A DNA stretch of 35,044 bases from Bacillota bacterium (lineage in GTDB: Bacteria > Bacillota > Clostridia > Acetivibrionales > DSM-1351). The notes below the pieces were generated by a model. It made no database searches. It was not told the DNA's origin and saw only the letters and a program-made list of their open reading frames with translations. The DNA is taken from assembly GCA_023391425.1 (NCBI GenBank), contig JAEWAX010000108.1, positions 1 through 35,044 on the forward strand. The letters are read 5' to 3'. Below, piece by piece: positions 1 through 8,484 of this stretch. The translations under genes and the position numbers were made by a program. Numbering within the stretch: position 1 is the first letter of the stretch; the number at the start of each line of letters is the position of its first letter.

Positions 1-45
1 TGAAAACTTCAGAAGAAGAATTCTGCATACCTTACAAACAAACAA

Positions 46-77
46 AGAGCCAATCACCTTGTAATGCGATTGGCCCT
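46..77 (-). terminator. Terminator of gap
   Basis: Inverted repeat GAGCCAATCAC / GCGATTGGCCC lies just downstream of the gap stop codon. On the minus strand it is followed by a T-rich run (CTTTGTTTGTTTG). This fits an intrinsic terminator closing the monocistronic gap transcript. Confidence 0.75.
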
Positions 78-155
78 TCATAAAAATTCAGTTTACTGTT
101 CTACCCCAACTATTGACATAGAACCATTTTAATAATTCAATTTGTTAAATATAAA

Positions 156-1166
156 TTATTTAGCGTCAACTTTTGCCATGTGCTCGATAAGGTTAACAAC
201 TTTGTTTGAATAACCCCACTCATTGTCATACCATGAAACTAACTTAACGAAGTTAGCATTCAATGCGATACCAGCATTTGCATCAAAGATTGAAGTACGT
301 GCATCGTGAATGAAGTCAGTTGAAACAACTGAGTCTTCAGTGTATCCGAGGATACCCTTTAATTCATTCTCTGAAGCCTTCTTCACAGCAGCTTTGATTT
401 CTTCATAAGTAGCGCCTTTTTCGAGACGAACTGTTAAGTCAACAACTGAAACGTCAACTGTAGGTACTCTCATTGACATACCAGTTAATTTACCGTTTAA
501 TTCAGGAATAACTTTTCCAACTGCCTTTGCAGCACCAGTTGATGAAGGGATGATGTTTCCAAGTATTGATCTTCCGCCTCTCCAGTCTTTCATTGAAGGA
601 GCATCAACAGTCTTCTGAGTATTAGTTGCAGAATGAACTGTAGTCATAAGACCTTCAACTATACCGAAGTTGTCATTGATAACCTTAGCTAAAGGAGCTA
701 GGCAGTTTGTTGTACATGATGCATTTGAAACAACAACCATGTCCTTAGTATATTTATCATCATTAACACCCATAACAAACATCTGAGCATCTGATGAAGG
801 AGCACTAATAACAACTTTCTTTGCTCCACCCTTTAAGTGAGCTGAAGCTTTTTCTGTAGTAGTGAATACACCTGTTGATTCAACAACATATTCAGCGCCA
901 CATGAAGCCCAATCGATATTTGCAGGATCTTTTTCTGCAAATACAGCAACTGCTTTTCCGTTAACAACTAATTTTCCATCTTTTGTCTCAACAGTTCCGT
1001 CAAATTTGCCATGTACTGTGTCGTAAGTTAGCATATATTTCATATACTCTAAATCGACAAATGGATCATTTACTCCCATTACTTCTACATTTGGGTTACT
1101 AGCTGCAGCCCTAAAAACTAGACGTCCAATACGTCCGAAACCATTAATTCCCATTTTTACTGCCAT
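156..1166 (-). CDS. gap: Glyceraldehyde-3-phosphate dehydrogenase, type I
   Basis: Cytoplasmic glycolytic enzyme that oxidises glyceraldehyde-3-phosphate with NAD+ and phosphate to 1,3-bisphosphoglycerate. The 336 residues match the family length. The N-terminal Rossmann motif INGFGRIGRLVFR is intact, and Asp34 in GVNDPF is typical of NAD-preferring forms. The catalytic loop SNASCTTNCLAPLAK places the nucleophile at Cys151, and the catalytic His is His178 in TTVHSATN. The C-terminal WYDNEWGYSNKVV motif is present. The ATG follows a strong TAGGAGG ribosome site. The gene stands alone between its own promoter and terminator, not next to pgk or tpi, so its transcript is probably monocistronic. 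Confidence 0.98.
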   Translation of the reverse strand: MAVKMGINGFGRIGRLVFRAAASNPNVEVMGVNDPFVDLEYMKYMLTYDTVHGKFDGTVETKDGKLVVNGKAVAVFAEKDPANIDWASCGAEYVVESTGVFTTTEKASAHLKGGAKKVVISAPSSDAQMFVMGVNDDKYTKDMVVVSNASCTTNCLAPLAKVINDNFGIVEGLMTTVHSATNTQKTVDAPSMKDWRGGRSILGNIIPSSTGAAKAVGKVIPELNGKLTGMSMRVPTVDVSVVDLTVRLEKGATYEEIKAAVKKASENELKGILGYTEDSVVSTDFIHDARTSIFDANAGIALNANFVKLVSWYDNEWGYSNKVVNLIEHMAKVDAK

Positions 1167-1225
1167 TGTTGTTACCTCCTAAATTTTTATTAATTAATCA
1201 AGCAAACTAATGCTTATCAATATAG

Positions 1226-1306
1226 TAAACTCAGCTTTGCCAAACCTTACAGCATATGCATAAGCTGAGTTGCACTTATACTTTATAAATAAAGTGCAAA
1301 ACAACT
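1226..1306 (+). repeat. Degenerate copy of modular repeat family A (module M1)
   Basis: AACTCAGCTTTGCC... pairs with GCATAAGCTGAGTT and is followed by the shared tail GCACTTATACTT. This is a diverged copy of the M1 module seen at 8274-8484. It lies in the roughly 170-nt leader of gap, so the gap mRNA would carry this hairpin. Confidence 0.6.
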
Positions 1307-1331
1307 GGTTTGATTTTCTAAACCAATGATA

Positions 1332-1360
1332 ATTCTATAATATTTTAAAAACATAATCAA
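1332..1360 (-). promoter_or_regulatory. Sigma-A promoter of gap
   Basis: On the minus strand TTGATT (1355-1360) and TAGAAT (1332-1337) are separated by exactly 17 bases. The predicted transcript has a long leader containing the hairpin at 1226-1306. Confidence 0.7.
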
Positions 1361-1388
1361 TAGCATATACGCCAAAATTAATAATTAT

Positions 1389-2300
1389 TTAACAAAGTTC
1401 TACTGTGAATTTTTCTAGTAAACTTACTGGATTATAAGATAGCTTAGCTTTTCTTAAGCCATCAAGTCCCAAATCCTGCTCTCTATTCACAAATTCAATG
1501 TCATTCCAATGGTTTGCCAAGAACTGCTGGTTAACTAAAGGATATAGTCCATGTATTTCTGAATTTGCCTTTTCTATGTGAATAACAACTGTATTGCTAT
1601 TAAGCTGTTCACCCACAGTAAATGCCTCTGGCTTACCATCTACTTTAATTATTGCACCTTTTACTCTTAGAGAATTATAATTGTCCATTAAATCTAAATT
1701 TGCCTTTCTCTCAGCGATAAGACTGCCGCTTTCGGTATAATTCCTCTCTATACACCACTTTTCAATTATATCTATACAGTCTGAAATATTTTCATCTGAA
1801 ATCTCTTCATATTTAAAGGTATGAAGTTTTTTAAACTTATTAATATGATTTCTCTTTCCATCCAATTTTTTTCCTGAAAGTGTTGAAAGTTTTTGTACAG
1901 AATAAATATAATCAAAATTATCTCTGTCTTCTTTTGCCTTGAACTCGATATCTAAGCCCTCTAAAATAGAAACTTGCTGTGTCAAAACACGGCAAATTTG
2001 GAATTCCCAACCCATCTCAAAGAAATACTCTTTTATCGCGTATATCGTAGCTTTTAAACCTTCACTATTATTGTAATCACCTATCGGGAAAAAACAAAAT
2101 GGCTTTTTATCTTCTATAACTGACATAATACACAAAAAATTATTTATTATACTATATCTTATTTTATAATAATCTCTCCATATAAAAAGATTTGTAAAGC
2201 TTAGCTCAGATATCTGCAGATTGGTCATTCTAAAATATTCGTCAAATAATTTTTTATCATCTATAGATATTTCTGAGACTTTCAATGTAGTCTGCAACAC
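1389..2300 (-). CDS. DUF2156 (phosphatidylglycerol lysyltransferase C-terminal-like) protein
   Basis: The 303-residue protein resembles the DUF2156 family, a GNAT-fold domain related to the C-terminal catalytic part of MprF-type aminoacyl-phospholipid synthases. Supporting stretches are KRNHINKFKK near residue 150, the central GAIIKVDGKPEAFTVGEQL, and the C-terminal NREQDLGLDGLRKAKLSYNP. It has no membrane segments, so it is a stand-alone soluble form, probably an acyl- or aminoacyltransferase of unknown substrate. The start is GTG at 2298-2300, seven bases after AGGGGGA. It begins 24 bp after the upstream M20 peptidase gene ends, so the two are probably co-transcribed. Family is fairly sure; function is unknown. 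Confidence 0.8.
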   Translation of the reverse strand: MLQTTLKVSEISIDDKKLFDEYFRMTNLQISELSFTNLFIWRDYYKIRYSIINNFLCIMSVIEDKKPFCFFPIGDYNNSEGLKATIYAIKEYFFEMGWEFQICRVLTQQVSILEGLDIEFKAKEDRDNFDYIYSVQKLSTLSGKKLDGKRNHINKFKKLHTFKYEEISDENISDCIDIIEKWCIERNYTESGSLIAERKANLDLMDNYNSLRVKGAIIKVDGKPEAFTVGEQLNSNTVVIHIEKANSEIHGLYPLVNQQFLANHWNDIEFVNREQDLGLDGLRKAKLSYNPVSLLEKFTVELC

Positions 2301-2324
2301 ACAACAATCCCCCTATTGGCCCTA

Positions 2325-3449
2325 TTACTTAATACTTTCTATAATTGCAATTAAAAATAATACTGAGCTTTGCATATCTGTAATAGATATTTGTTCTTGT
2401 ACACTATGAACCTTTTCCATACCAATACTAATGTCCACGGCCTCTATTCCTTTTGAATTAAAAATATTGGTATCACTACCTCCACCTGTTACAACTGCTT
2501 CAAATTTAAACCCACTCTTTTTTGCAGCTATTTCTAGTATCTTTACTATATTGGAGTCATTTTCTATGTTAAAGGATGGGTATTCTATTTCTGATGTAAA
2601 TTCTACTTTCCCACCCCAGTTTTTGGAGGCTTTCTCAAAACATTCACGCATATGATCTGTCTGGGCTTCAAGCTTAGCTTGCTGTCTACTCCTTGCTTCG
2701 CCCTCTATTTCTACTCTATCACAAACAATATTAGTGGCAATGCCTCCGTTAATTATACCAATATTTGCAGTAGTTTCCTCATCTATTCTACCCAACTTCA
2801 TATTAGCAATTGCTTCTGCCATTATTGAAAAAGCGCTGATACCATTTTCAGGTTCCATACCAGCATGTGCAGCTTTTCCTTTGACTACAACATGGATTTT
2901 GTTTTGTGATGGTGCTTTAACTGCAGCGCATCCAACTCTTCCATCACTATCTAATATAAATCCATATTTTGCATAAATCTTGCTGAAATCCATATTTTTT
3001 GCACCCAGCAAACCAACTTCTTCAGCTATTGTAAAAGCAATCTGAATGTCTCCATGTTGGATGTTGTCTTCCTTTAGCACTCTCAAGGTTTCAAGAATAA
3101 CAGCTATTCCTGCAGCATCATCACCGCCTAATATAGTAGTGCCATCACTCTTAATAATATCTCCATCAACTATTGGCTTTTTGCCTATACCTGGAACCAC
3201 TGTATCCATATGTGCTGTCACTAAAATAGCTGGTACATTTTTTGAACCCTTTATAGTGCAAATAATATTGCCACACTCTCCACCGACTTTTTGTCCAGCA
3301 TCATCTTCAATTGGTGAATATCCTAAGTTTTGTATTTTTTGTTTTAGAGTATCACACATTTGTCTTTCTTTATAAGACAGACTATCTATCTTAACTAATT
3401 CTAAAAACTCGTTAACAAGCCTAGTTTTATTTAGCAATTTGACCACCAT
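2325..3449 (-). CDS. M20-family metallopeptidase, PepT-like
   Basis: Probable zinc-dependent cytoplasmic peptidase of the M20/M25/M40 family (tripeptidase-like group), 374 residues. The metal and catalytic motifs are visible: TAHMDTV (His80, Asp82), GGDDAAG (Asp110/111), and AEEVGLLGA with the general-base Glu at 143-144. The insert domain around residues 190-290 carries KAAHAGMEPENG, typical of the dimerisation domain, and GGGSDTNIF lies near the C terminus. The start is uncertain: the ATG at 3449 has AAGGA very close, and a TTG four codons later is better spaced from GGTGG. It is transcribed toward the DUF2156 gene 24 bp away. Exact peptide substrate cannot be stated. Confidence 0.9.
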   Translation of the reverse strand: MVVKLLNKTRLVNEFLELVKIDSLSYKERQMCDTLKQKIQNLGYSPIEDDAGQKVGGECGNIICTIKGSKNVPAILVTAHMDTVVPGIGKKPIVDGDIIKSDGTTILGGDDAAGIAVILETLRVLKEDNIQHGDIQIAFTIAEEVGLLGAKNMDFSKIYAKYGFILDSDGRVGCAAVKAPSQNKIHVVVKGKAAHAGMEPENGISAFSIMAEAIANMKLGRIDEETTANIGIINGGIATNIVCDRVEIEGEARSRQQAKLEAQTDHMRECFEKASKNWGGKVEFTSEIEYPSFNIENDSNIVKILEIAAKKSGFKFEAVVTGGGSDTNIFNSKGIEAVDISIGMEKVHSVQEQISITDMQSSVLFLIAIIESIK

Positions 3450-3603
3450 TCCTTATAAAAATCTTTAGAGCTAATAACTCCCTTTTTAATATACCCATTT
3501 TTTTATATTAATCACTGTTTTATATTTGAAAACATAAAATAAATCGGAGATTTTCCATTTAATTCCTCATAATGTTTTTTTAAATTATCTACTCCTATTT
3601 ATT

Positions 3604-4098
3604 TTACCAATCAAATTTTACTAGATGACCCTGCGTTTCTAAGTTTATAAAATCTTGCTGTCTTAATACTTCATATACTACAATAGCAACAGAATTGGAC
3701 AAGTTTAAAGATCTTATACCTTCTTTCATAGGTATCCTAATGCAGTTGTCCTTGTTATTCTTGAGTAATTCCTCTGGTAAACCTGCTGTTTCCTTTCCAA
3801 ATAATACAAAGCAATCATCCTCATATTTTACATCACTGTACTTGTTAATAGCCTTTGTAGTAGAATAGTAAAACTTGCTATTAGAATGTTTATTTACAAA
3901 TTCATCAAAACTATTATAATATTTTATTTCTGCATCATTCCAGTAGTCTAACCCAGCTCGCTTCAAATATTTATCCTCTATAGAAAATCCAAGTGGACCT
4001 ACCAAATGAAGAATTGTACCTGTAGCCGCGCATGTTCTTACAATATTGCCTGTGTTCTGTGGGATTTCTGGTTCCACTAAAACTACATTTAACGCCAT
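3604..4098 (-). CDS. trmL: tRNA (cytidine(34)-2'-O)-methyltransferase
   Basis: SPOUT-class methyltransferase that 2'-O-methylates the wobble base of tRNA-Leu using S-adenosylmethionine. MALNVVLVEPEIPQNTGNI is the characteristic N terminus. LVGPLGF, a central LFGKETAGLP and the C-terminal IRSLNLSNSVAIVVYE knot motif follow in the expected order. The reading frame is open 12 codons further upstream, but I chose the ATG at 4096-4098: it is preceded by AAAGGA and family members begin at this conserved segment. The resulting length of about 164 residues is normal. It sits alone between the M20 peptidase gene and a terminator hairpin. Confidence 0.93.
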   Translation of the reverse strand: MALNVVLVEPEIPQNTGNIVRTCAATGTILHLVGPLGFSIEDKYLKRAGLDYWNDAEIKYYNSFDEFVNKHSNSKFYYSTTKAINKYSDVKYEDDCFVLFGKETAGLPEELLKNNKDNCIRIPMKEGIRSLNLSNSVAIVVYEVLRQQDFINLETQGHLVKFDW

Positions 4099-4170
4099 TC
4101 TAATATCATTCCTTTCATTTTTAATTTCAGTCAAATTATATAATTACTCTATTGCTTAATGCATCAAAAT

Positions 4171-4200
4171 AAAAAAAGATGGCATATACCATCTTTTTTT
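4171..4200. terminator. Symmetrical hairpin terminator
   Basis: AAAAAAAGATGG-catata-CCATCTTTTTTT is a near-perfect inverted repeat with an A-run on one side and a T-run on the other. It can terminate in either direction. Here it would end the minus-strand CheX-like transcript before trmL. Confidence 0.75.
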
Positions 4201-4234
4201 ATAATATATATTTTATCAGTTATAAATCTATTTC

Positions 4235-4699
4235 TCAATCCTCAACAGATATATCTATTTCTAAGGTTTCTGTATCTGTTAAATAAAGTGGAACACAGAT
4301 AGTTTGCATTTTTGAAGGAGATATTGATAAATTCTCCCCTAACAATAAAGAAGGAGGAGTTATTTCTATACCAATACCCTTATTATACAATAACGTAGCA
4401 GTATTACCTAAAATCATATTTGTTAATTCAGATAATGCGCTCTTTGATATCTCATTCAATTCGTCGACTGGCATACCAAACATCATAGCCGACGCTATCT
4501 TAAAAGCTACCTCCTTAGTCATTGTAAATATTGCTTGACCCCTCATTTTGCCAGTTATCCCAACAATTATTAATATCGACTCCCCTTTGTATGGAGAAGA
4601 CCTGAGAAAAACCTTACCAAGCTTAGCGTCAATATTTGCCACTTGCTGCAAAACTGTCTGACTTGCTTCAATAAAAGGGTTAATGTATTCTATATTCAT
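4235..4699 (-). CDS. CheX-like chemotaxis phosphatase-family protein
   Basis: A 154-residue single-domain protein of the CheC/CheX family. Experimentally studied members dephosphorylate CheY-P. The signature helix with acidic and Asn residues is visible in ALSELTNMILGNTATLL (about residues 88-104), where the E and N correspond to the catalytic pair. The N-terminal NPFIEASQTVLQQV also matches CheX. There is only one such helix, as in CheX and unlike CheC, which has two. The start is ATG after AAGGTGG. No other chemotaxis genes are nearby, so it may act on a remote CheY or another response regulator. Confidence 0.85.
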   Translation of the reverse strand: MNIEYINPFIEASQTVLQQVANIDAKLGKVFLRSSPYKGESILIIVGITGKMRGQAIFTMTKEVAFKIASAMMFGMPVDELNEISKSALSELTNMILGNTATLLYNKGIGIEITPPSLLLGENLSISPSKMQTICVPLYLTDTETLEIDISVED

Positions 4700-4862
4700 A
4701 ATAATCCACCTTGTTTTATGTATTGAACCTCATGGGTTGGAAAGTCATAAAATCGTATATGTAAAATCATAATTAATTATATACAATATATATACAAAAT
4801 TCTATATGTTTTTTAAAATTCCTCCTTGAAATTTCATTTTTATGACATCAAAATACAATTAA

Positions 4863-4893
4863 GTCCAGGTGGAGCCAAAACTTCACCTGAACT
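4863..4893 (-). terminator. Hairpin after spoVAE
   Basis: TTCAGGTGAAG and CTCCACCTGGA form a stem just downstream of the spoVAE stop on the minus strand, followed by a T-rich stretch without a clean run. Probable terminator of the sporulation operon. The stem resembles the M2 hairpin of the repeat families. Confidence 0.5.
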
Positions 4894-4906
4894 AACCTAT
4901 TTATAT

Positions 4907-5263
4907 TTATTTTTTTGCCTTTGGCTTAGATATTGCTGCCATTATATAACCAAAAAATACAGCTGCTGAAAGTCCAGCCGCAGCTGCTTTAAAGCCACCA
5001 GTAAATACTCCAAGTATACCTATTCTGTCAACCTCATTAAATACTCCCTTTGCTAGGTTATACCCAAAGCCAGTAAGTGGGATTGTTGCCCCCGCACCTC
5101 CTATATCTACAATTTTTTGATATATACCCAATGCAGCAAGGACAACTCCAGTCACTACATATAAAACTAGAATTCTTGCTGGCGTAAGTTTTGTTTTATC
5201 AATAAGAATTTGTCCGATTGCACAAATTACTCCACCAACTAAAAAAGCACTTAGGTAACTCAT
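4907..5263 (-). CDS. spoVAE: Stage V sporulation protein AE
   Basis: A 118-residue integral membrane protein of the SpoVA channel, which moves Ca2+-dipicolinic acid into the forespore and releases it at germination. Several hydrophobic segments are clear (about residues 3-18, 32-48, 85-110). The family motif GGAGATIPLTGFGYNLAKG is present around 54-72. Length matches SpoVAE (the SpoVAEb form), and the Lys-rich tail PKAKK is likely cytoplasmic. It follows spoVAD by 30 bp in the conserved order. SpoVAC shares the GAGSIVPITGFANS motif, showing that the two are paralogous. Confidence 0.95.
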   Translation of the reverse strand: MSYLSAFLVGGVICAIGQILIDKTKLTPARILVLYVVTGVVLAALGIYQKIVDIGGAGATIPLTGFGYNLAKGVFNEVDRIGILGVFTGGFKAAAAGLSAAVFFGYIMAAISKPKAKK

Positions 5264-5293
5264 TCTTCATCATCACCTCATATTTAATAATTG

Positions 5294-6313
5294 TTAATCC
5301 AAGCTTCTGTGAATACTTAATGCATGTGCTATTCCAGGAATTGATTCCTTTTGTTGTGAGCTTATTGGACTCATTAAAGCTCCAGTAGCAATAAATAAGA
5401 CTGTTTTCAGATTACCCTTCATTATTTCTTTGTATATATGTCCCGCGAATACTGTAGCAGAACAACCACAGCCACTTCCACCTGCATGTGTATCCTGATT
5501 ATTTGAGTTAAAAATCATTACACCACAGTCATTATATCTAGCTTCAATATCTAATCCGTTCATTTTTAAAATATCTATGCATATATCTTTGCCAACTTTA
5601 CCTAAATCACCTGTCACAATTAGGTCATAGTATTCTGGCACAAGACCAGTATCAGAAAAATGTGTTAGAATAGTATCTGCTGCCGCCGGGGCCATTGCCG
5701 CCCCCATATTATTTGCATCAGTTATACCTAAATCAATAATTTTTCCTGTCGTCAGAGTTTTAATATAAGGTCCTGCTCCCTGCGCAGATATAACAACAGC
5801 ACCAGAACCGGTAACAGTCCATTGAGAAGTTGGAGTTCTCTGACTTCCAAGCTCTAATGGAAATCTGAATTGTTTTTCAGCAGAGCAAAAATGACTCGAT
5901 GTCAAGCAAACAACATTTTCTGCAAAACCACCATCTACCAGCACACTTCCTAAACTCATTGATTCTGCCATTGTTGAACAAGCACCATATAAACCTAAGA
6001 ATGGTACATTTGTTTCTCTTAGCCCATAGTTAGCAGCAATACATTGATTTAGCAAATCGCCAGCTAAAACATAATCAATTTTGTCATTGCTAAGACCTGA
6101 ATTCTGCAATACCTTTGCAAAGGTCTCTCTTACTAGCTTACTTTCTGCTTTTTCCCAACTATCCTCACCCCAAAGCTCGTCTGGAATAATATAGTCAAAG
6201 CACTTTTTTAAGTCACCTTTGCCCTCTTTAGGTCCAACGATTGATGCAGTCGCCATTATGCAAGGTGGATTTTTCAATACAACTGTCTGTTTACCAATAT
6301 GTTTTTCTGCCAT
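5294..6313 (-). CDS. spoVAD: Stage V sporulation protein AD
   Basis: A 339-residue soluble protein with a thiolase-like (ketoacyl synthase III-like) fold. In Bacillus it binds dipicolinic acid and works with the SpoVA membrane proteins. Recognisable stretches are the LKNPPCIMATASIVGPKEGKGDL N terminus, a central GACSTMAESM, and GAHAGGSGCG-like HAGGSGCGCSA near residue 275. The end SSQQKESIPGIAHALSIHR is typical. ATG follows AAGGAGA. It lies between spoVAC and spoVAE in the normal order, but 219 bp separate it from spoVAC, which is unusually long for this operon. Confidence 0.96.
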   Translation of the reverse strand: MAEKHIGKQTVVLKNPPCIMATASIVGPKEGKGDLKKCFDYIIPDELWGEDSWEKAESKLVRETFAKVLQNSGLSNDKIDYVLAGDLLNQCIAANYGLRETNVPFLGLYGACSTMAESMSLGSVLVDGGFAENVVCLTSSHFCSAEKQFRFPLELGSQRTPTSQWTVTGSGAVVISAQGAGPYIKTLTTGKIIDLGITDANNMGAAMAPAAADTILTHFSDTGLVPEYYDLIVTGDLGKVGKDICIDILKMNGLDIEARYNDCGVMIFNSNNQDTHAGGSGCGCSATVFAGHIYKEIMKGNLKTVLFIATGALMSPISSQQKESIPGIAHALSIHRSLD

Positions 6314-6443
6314 AGCTGTCTCCTTAGTTTATGTGTATCAACTTATAGACGTTGAATAGTTAGTTTACTCATTTAACTTTCCTACATGAAGCCCATTTAT
6401 GACACCAGTTATCACAATTGGCAGACTTGATTGAGATAATTGT

Positions 6444-6477
6444 ATGAATTAATTAAATCATAATTATTAATTCATAT
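6444..6477. repeat. Inverted repeat in the spoVAC-spoVAD gap
   Basis: TATGAATTAAT and ATTAATTCATA form an 11-bp AT-rich stem between spoVAC and spoVAD. Nothing else is recognisable in this 219-bp gap. The hairpin could attenuate or process the spoVA mRNA, or be incidental. Confidence 0.4.
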
Positions 6478-6532
6478 ACTCTTCGTAAGAAAATCAACTG
6501 TTATAACTAGTGTGTAATAGGTATATAGAGAG

Positions 6533-6976
6533 TTACATAATAAAGTAATGAATTATTCCTACAATAATTGAGGAACAAATTCCAAATACAATAACAGGGC
6601 CCGCAATAATAAACATTTTTGCGCCCATTCCCATTATATATCCCTCTGTCTTGAATTCCATCGCTGGTGACACAACTGAGTTTGCAAATCCTGTAATAGG
6701 TACAATTGAGCCTGCGCCTGCAAATCGGCCAATTTCATCATAAACATTAAGTGCTGTTAATAAAGCTCCTAAGAAGACCATAATTATACTTGTGATGGAT
6801 GATACTATATCTGGCTCTAATCCACGAGCTTTGAGGAAATTAGCGATTATTTGTCCAATGACACAAATAATGCCCCCGACAACAAATGCTTTAATAATAT
6901 TTATAGTCAATTTTGAATTTGGTGAAACACTTTTTACATATTCTGAGTATTCTTCTTTAGTAAAAACTTTTTTCAT
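6533..6976 (-). CDS. spoVAC: Stage V sporulation protein AC
   Basis: A 147-residue membrane protein of the SpoVA dipicolinic-acid channel. SpoVAC of Bacillus has been shown to act as a mechanosensitive channel. The N-terminal cytoplasmic segment (FTKEEYSEYVKSVSPNSK) is typical. It is followed by hydrophobic segments at about 27-48, 60-78 and 113-146, and by the shared GAGSIVPITGFANSVVSPAMEFKTEG motif region near 88-112. ATG is preceded by GGAGG. It comes downstream of sigF and a small membrane ORF. Clostridia normally lack spoVAA and spoVAB, which would stand here in Bacillus, and neither is present. Confidence 0.96.
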   Translation of the reverse strand: MKKVFTKEEYSEYVKSVSPNSKLTINIIKAFVVGGIICVIGQIIANFLKARGLEPDIVSSITSIIMVFLGALLTALNVYDEIGRFAGAGSIVPITGFANSVVSPAMEFKTEGYIMGMGAKMFIIAGPVIVFGICSSIIVGIIHYFIM

Positions 6977-7047
6977 AATTCCTCCATCGCAAAAAAATAA
7001 GATATAAATTAATATATCTCATATTTTTTACATTATTATAAAAATTA

Positions 7048-7221
7048 TTATGAAAAATTAACAAGTAATACTTTATTATTCCACACATAGATTGCTTTAT
7101 TTGGTGTTTTATCAAAATACATGTTCATTATAGCAACTAGTGCAATAATTCCACACAAAATTAAAATTGTTATTACAATTAATATTACTTTTTTTCTTTT
7201 AAAATGCGTAACTTTTGACAT
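7048..7221 (-). CDS. Small single-pass membrane protein between sigF and spoVAC
   Basis: A 57-residue ORF fills the gap between sigF and spoVAC. The protein starts MSKVTHFKRKKVILIVITIL and ends NNKVLLVNFS. A basic N terminus (KRKK at 9-12) is followed by one hydrophobic helix at about residues 13-33 and a short exposed tail. ATG is preceded by AAAGGA at eight bases, and the ORF lies in the same direction as both neighbours. I do not recognise a family. Position suggests forespore expression with the spoVA genes. It could be an uncharacterised SpoVA accessory peptide or a neutral small ORF; conservation would decide. Confidence 0.6.
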   Translation of the reverse strand: MSKVTHFKRKKVILIVITILILCGIIALVAIMNMYFDKTPNKAIYVWNNKVLLVNFS

Positions 7222-7323
7222 TTCTTTTATCCTTTGTATCCCACTTTAGAAAAAAATATAAACTGCAAGGTTTAGGGCTGACAATTGCATTAGCACAGGT
7301 TTAATAACTCGCTTAGTTCTCAA

Positions 7324-8067
7324 TTAATTATTATTTGCAATCATTTTACATTTAATATCTTTAAGAATCTTTTTTTCAATACGAGATACTTGTACCTGTG
7401 AGATGCCTAGTAACTTTGCTATTTGAACCTGAGTCTTTTCTTTAAAATATCTTAGTATTATTATTTGTCTTTCTCTCGCATCCAATGTATCAAGAATTTG
7501 TCTAATTGCAATTTTATCAATTAAATCAACTTCATTGTTATTATCAGCATCTATCCTATCAATTAACAGTATAGGAGAGTTGTCACCTTCACCTATTGTA
7601 CTGTATAGTGATTCGGGAGTACAGCCTGCTTCAAGAGCCATAACCAAATCTTCAGCTGAAACATTCATTCTTAATGCGATTTCGTTTATTGATGGCTCTC
7701 TTCCAAGTTCCTTGCACATAATTTCTTTTGTAATACGTGCCCTAGAAGAAATCTCTTTAAGAGATCTACTTACCTTTATAATTCCATCATCTCTTATAAA
7801 TCTTTTTATCTCTCCAATTATCATAGGAACAGCATATGTAGAAAATTTTACGTTATATGATGAATCAAACTTGTTAATTGCTTTTATTAGTCCTATGCTT
7901 CCAATTTGAAATAAATCATCAATTTCATAACCTCTATTTTGAAATCTCTTAACAATACTCCAAACCAAGCCGACATTCTTTTCAACTAGTATTGTTTGTG
8001 CCTGCTTATTTCCTGCTTTAGCATTAATAATAAGTACTAAAACTTCTTCATCTGTAATATCCTTCAT
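7324..8067 (-). CDS. sigF: Forespore-specific RNA polymerase sigma factor F
   Basis: Sigma-F, the first compartment-specific sigma factor of sporulation, held inactive by SpoIIAB until SpoIIAA releases it. Region 2 reads NVGLVWSIVKRFQNRGYEIDDLFQIGSIGLIKAINKFD and includes FSTYAVPMIIGEIKRFIRDDG, typical of the F/G group. Region 4 contains LDARERQIIILRYFKEKTQVQIAKLLGISQVQVSRIE. The frame stays open to a TTG at 8124, but that has no ribosome site. I prefer the ATG at 8065-8067, with AGGAAGG upstream, giving about 247 residues. In the usual spoIIA operon sigF directly follows spoIIAB; here repeats and an AT-rich leader of roughly 150 bp intervene. Confidence 0.93.
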   Translation of the reverse strand: MKDITDEEVLVLIINAKAGNKQAQTILVEKNVGLVWSIVKRFQNRGYEIDDLFQIGSIGLIKAINKFDSSYNVKFSTYAVPMIIGEIKRFIRDDGIIKVSRSLKEISSRARITKEIMCKELGREPSINEIALRMNVSAEDLVMALEAGCTPESLYSTIGEGDNSPILLIDRIDADNNNEVDLIDKIAIRQILDTLDARERQIIILRYFKEKTQVQIAKLLGISQVQVSRIEKKILKDIKCKMIANNN

Positions 8068-8273
8068 AGCTTCCAAAACCTTCCTGTCAAGTATTTTGAC
8101 TAATTTAACCTTATTGAGCCACAATTACGATAAAAATGTAATGAAAATCACATCATATTAGATTATTGGCGCAAATATATATTTTTATACATTTATTACA
8201 TATATTTACATCAATAATTATACAAATACCTTTAGCCTGCACTAAGTATAGCAATGCTATAAATAAGGGCGAT

Positions 8274-8484
8274 AAAGAAAACTTAGCTTGTGCCGAGCCG
8301 CAGGCGTAGGCAGAAGCTTAGTTGCACTTATACTTGCAAAGTGTAAAGAAAACTTAGCTTGTGCCGAGCCACAGGCGTCCGCAGAGGCTTAGTTGCACTT
8401 ATACTTGTAAAGTGTAAAGAAAACTTAGCTTGTGTCGAGCCGCAGGCGACGGCAGAGGCTTAGTTGCACTTATACTTGTAAAGT
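8274..8484 (+). repeat. Three tandem copies of repeat module M1 (71-bp period)
   Basis: AAAGAAAACTTAGCTTGTG begins copies at 8274, 8345 and 8416. Each copy contains CGAGCC...GGC, then GCAGAAGCTTAGTT or GCAGAGGCTTAGTT, and ends in GCACTTATACTTG and AAAGTG. The two AGCTTAG arms make each copy a hairpin. The middle few bases (GTAG, GTCC, GACG) differ between copies, while the stems are kept. The tandem lies between spoIIAB and sigF. Confidence 0.9.

Noticed and set aside
1343..1360. Rex operator on the gap promoter
   Set aside because: The positionally equivalent 18 bases match the Rex consensus at only about 10 of 14 specified positions, within chance for AT-rich DNA.
8274..8484. CRISPR array
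   Set aside because: The 71-bp tandem units are nearly identical along their whole length, with only a few variable bases. There are no repeat-spacer units and no cas genes.
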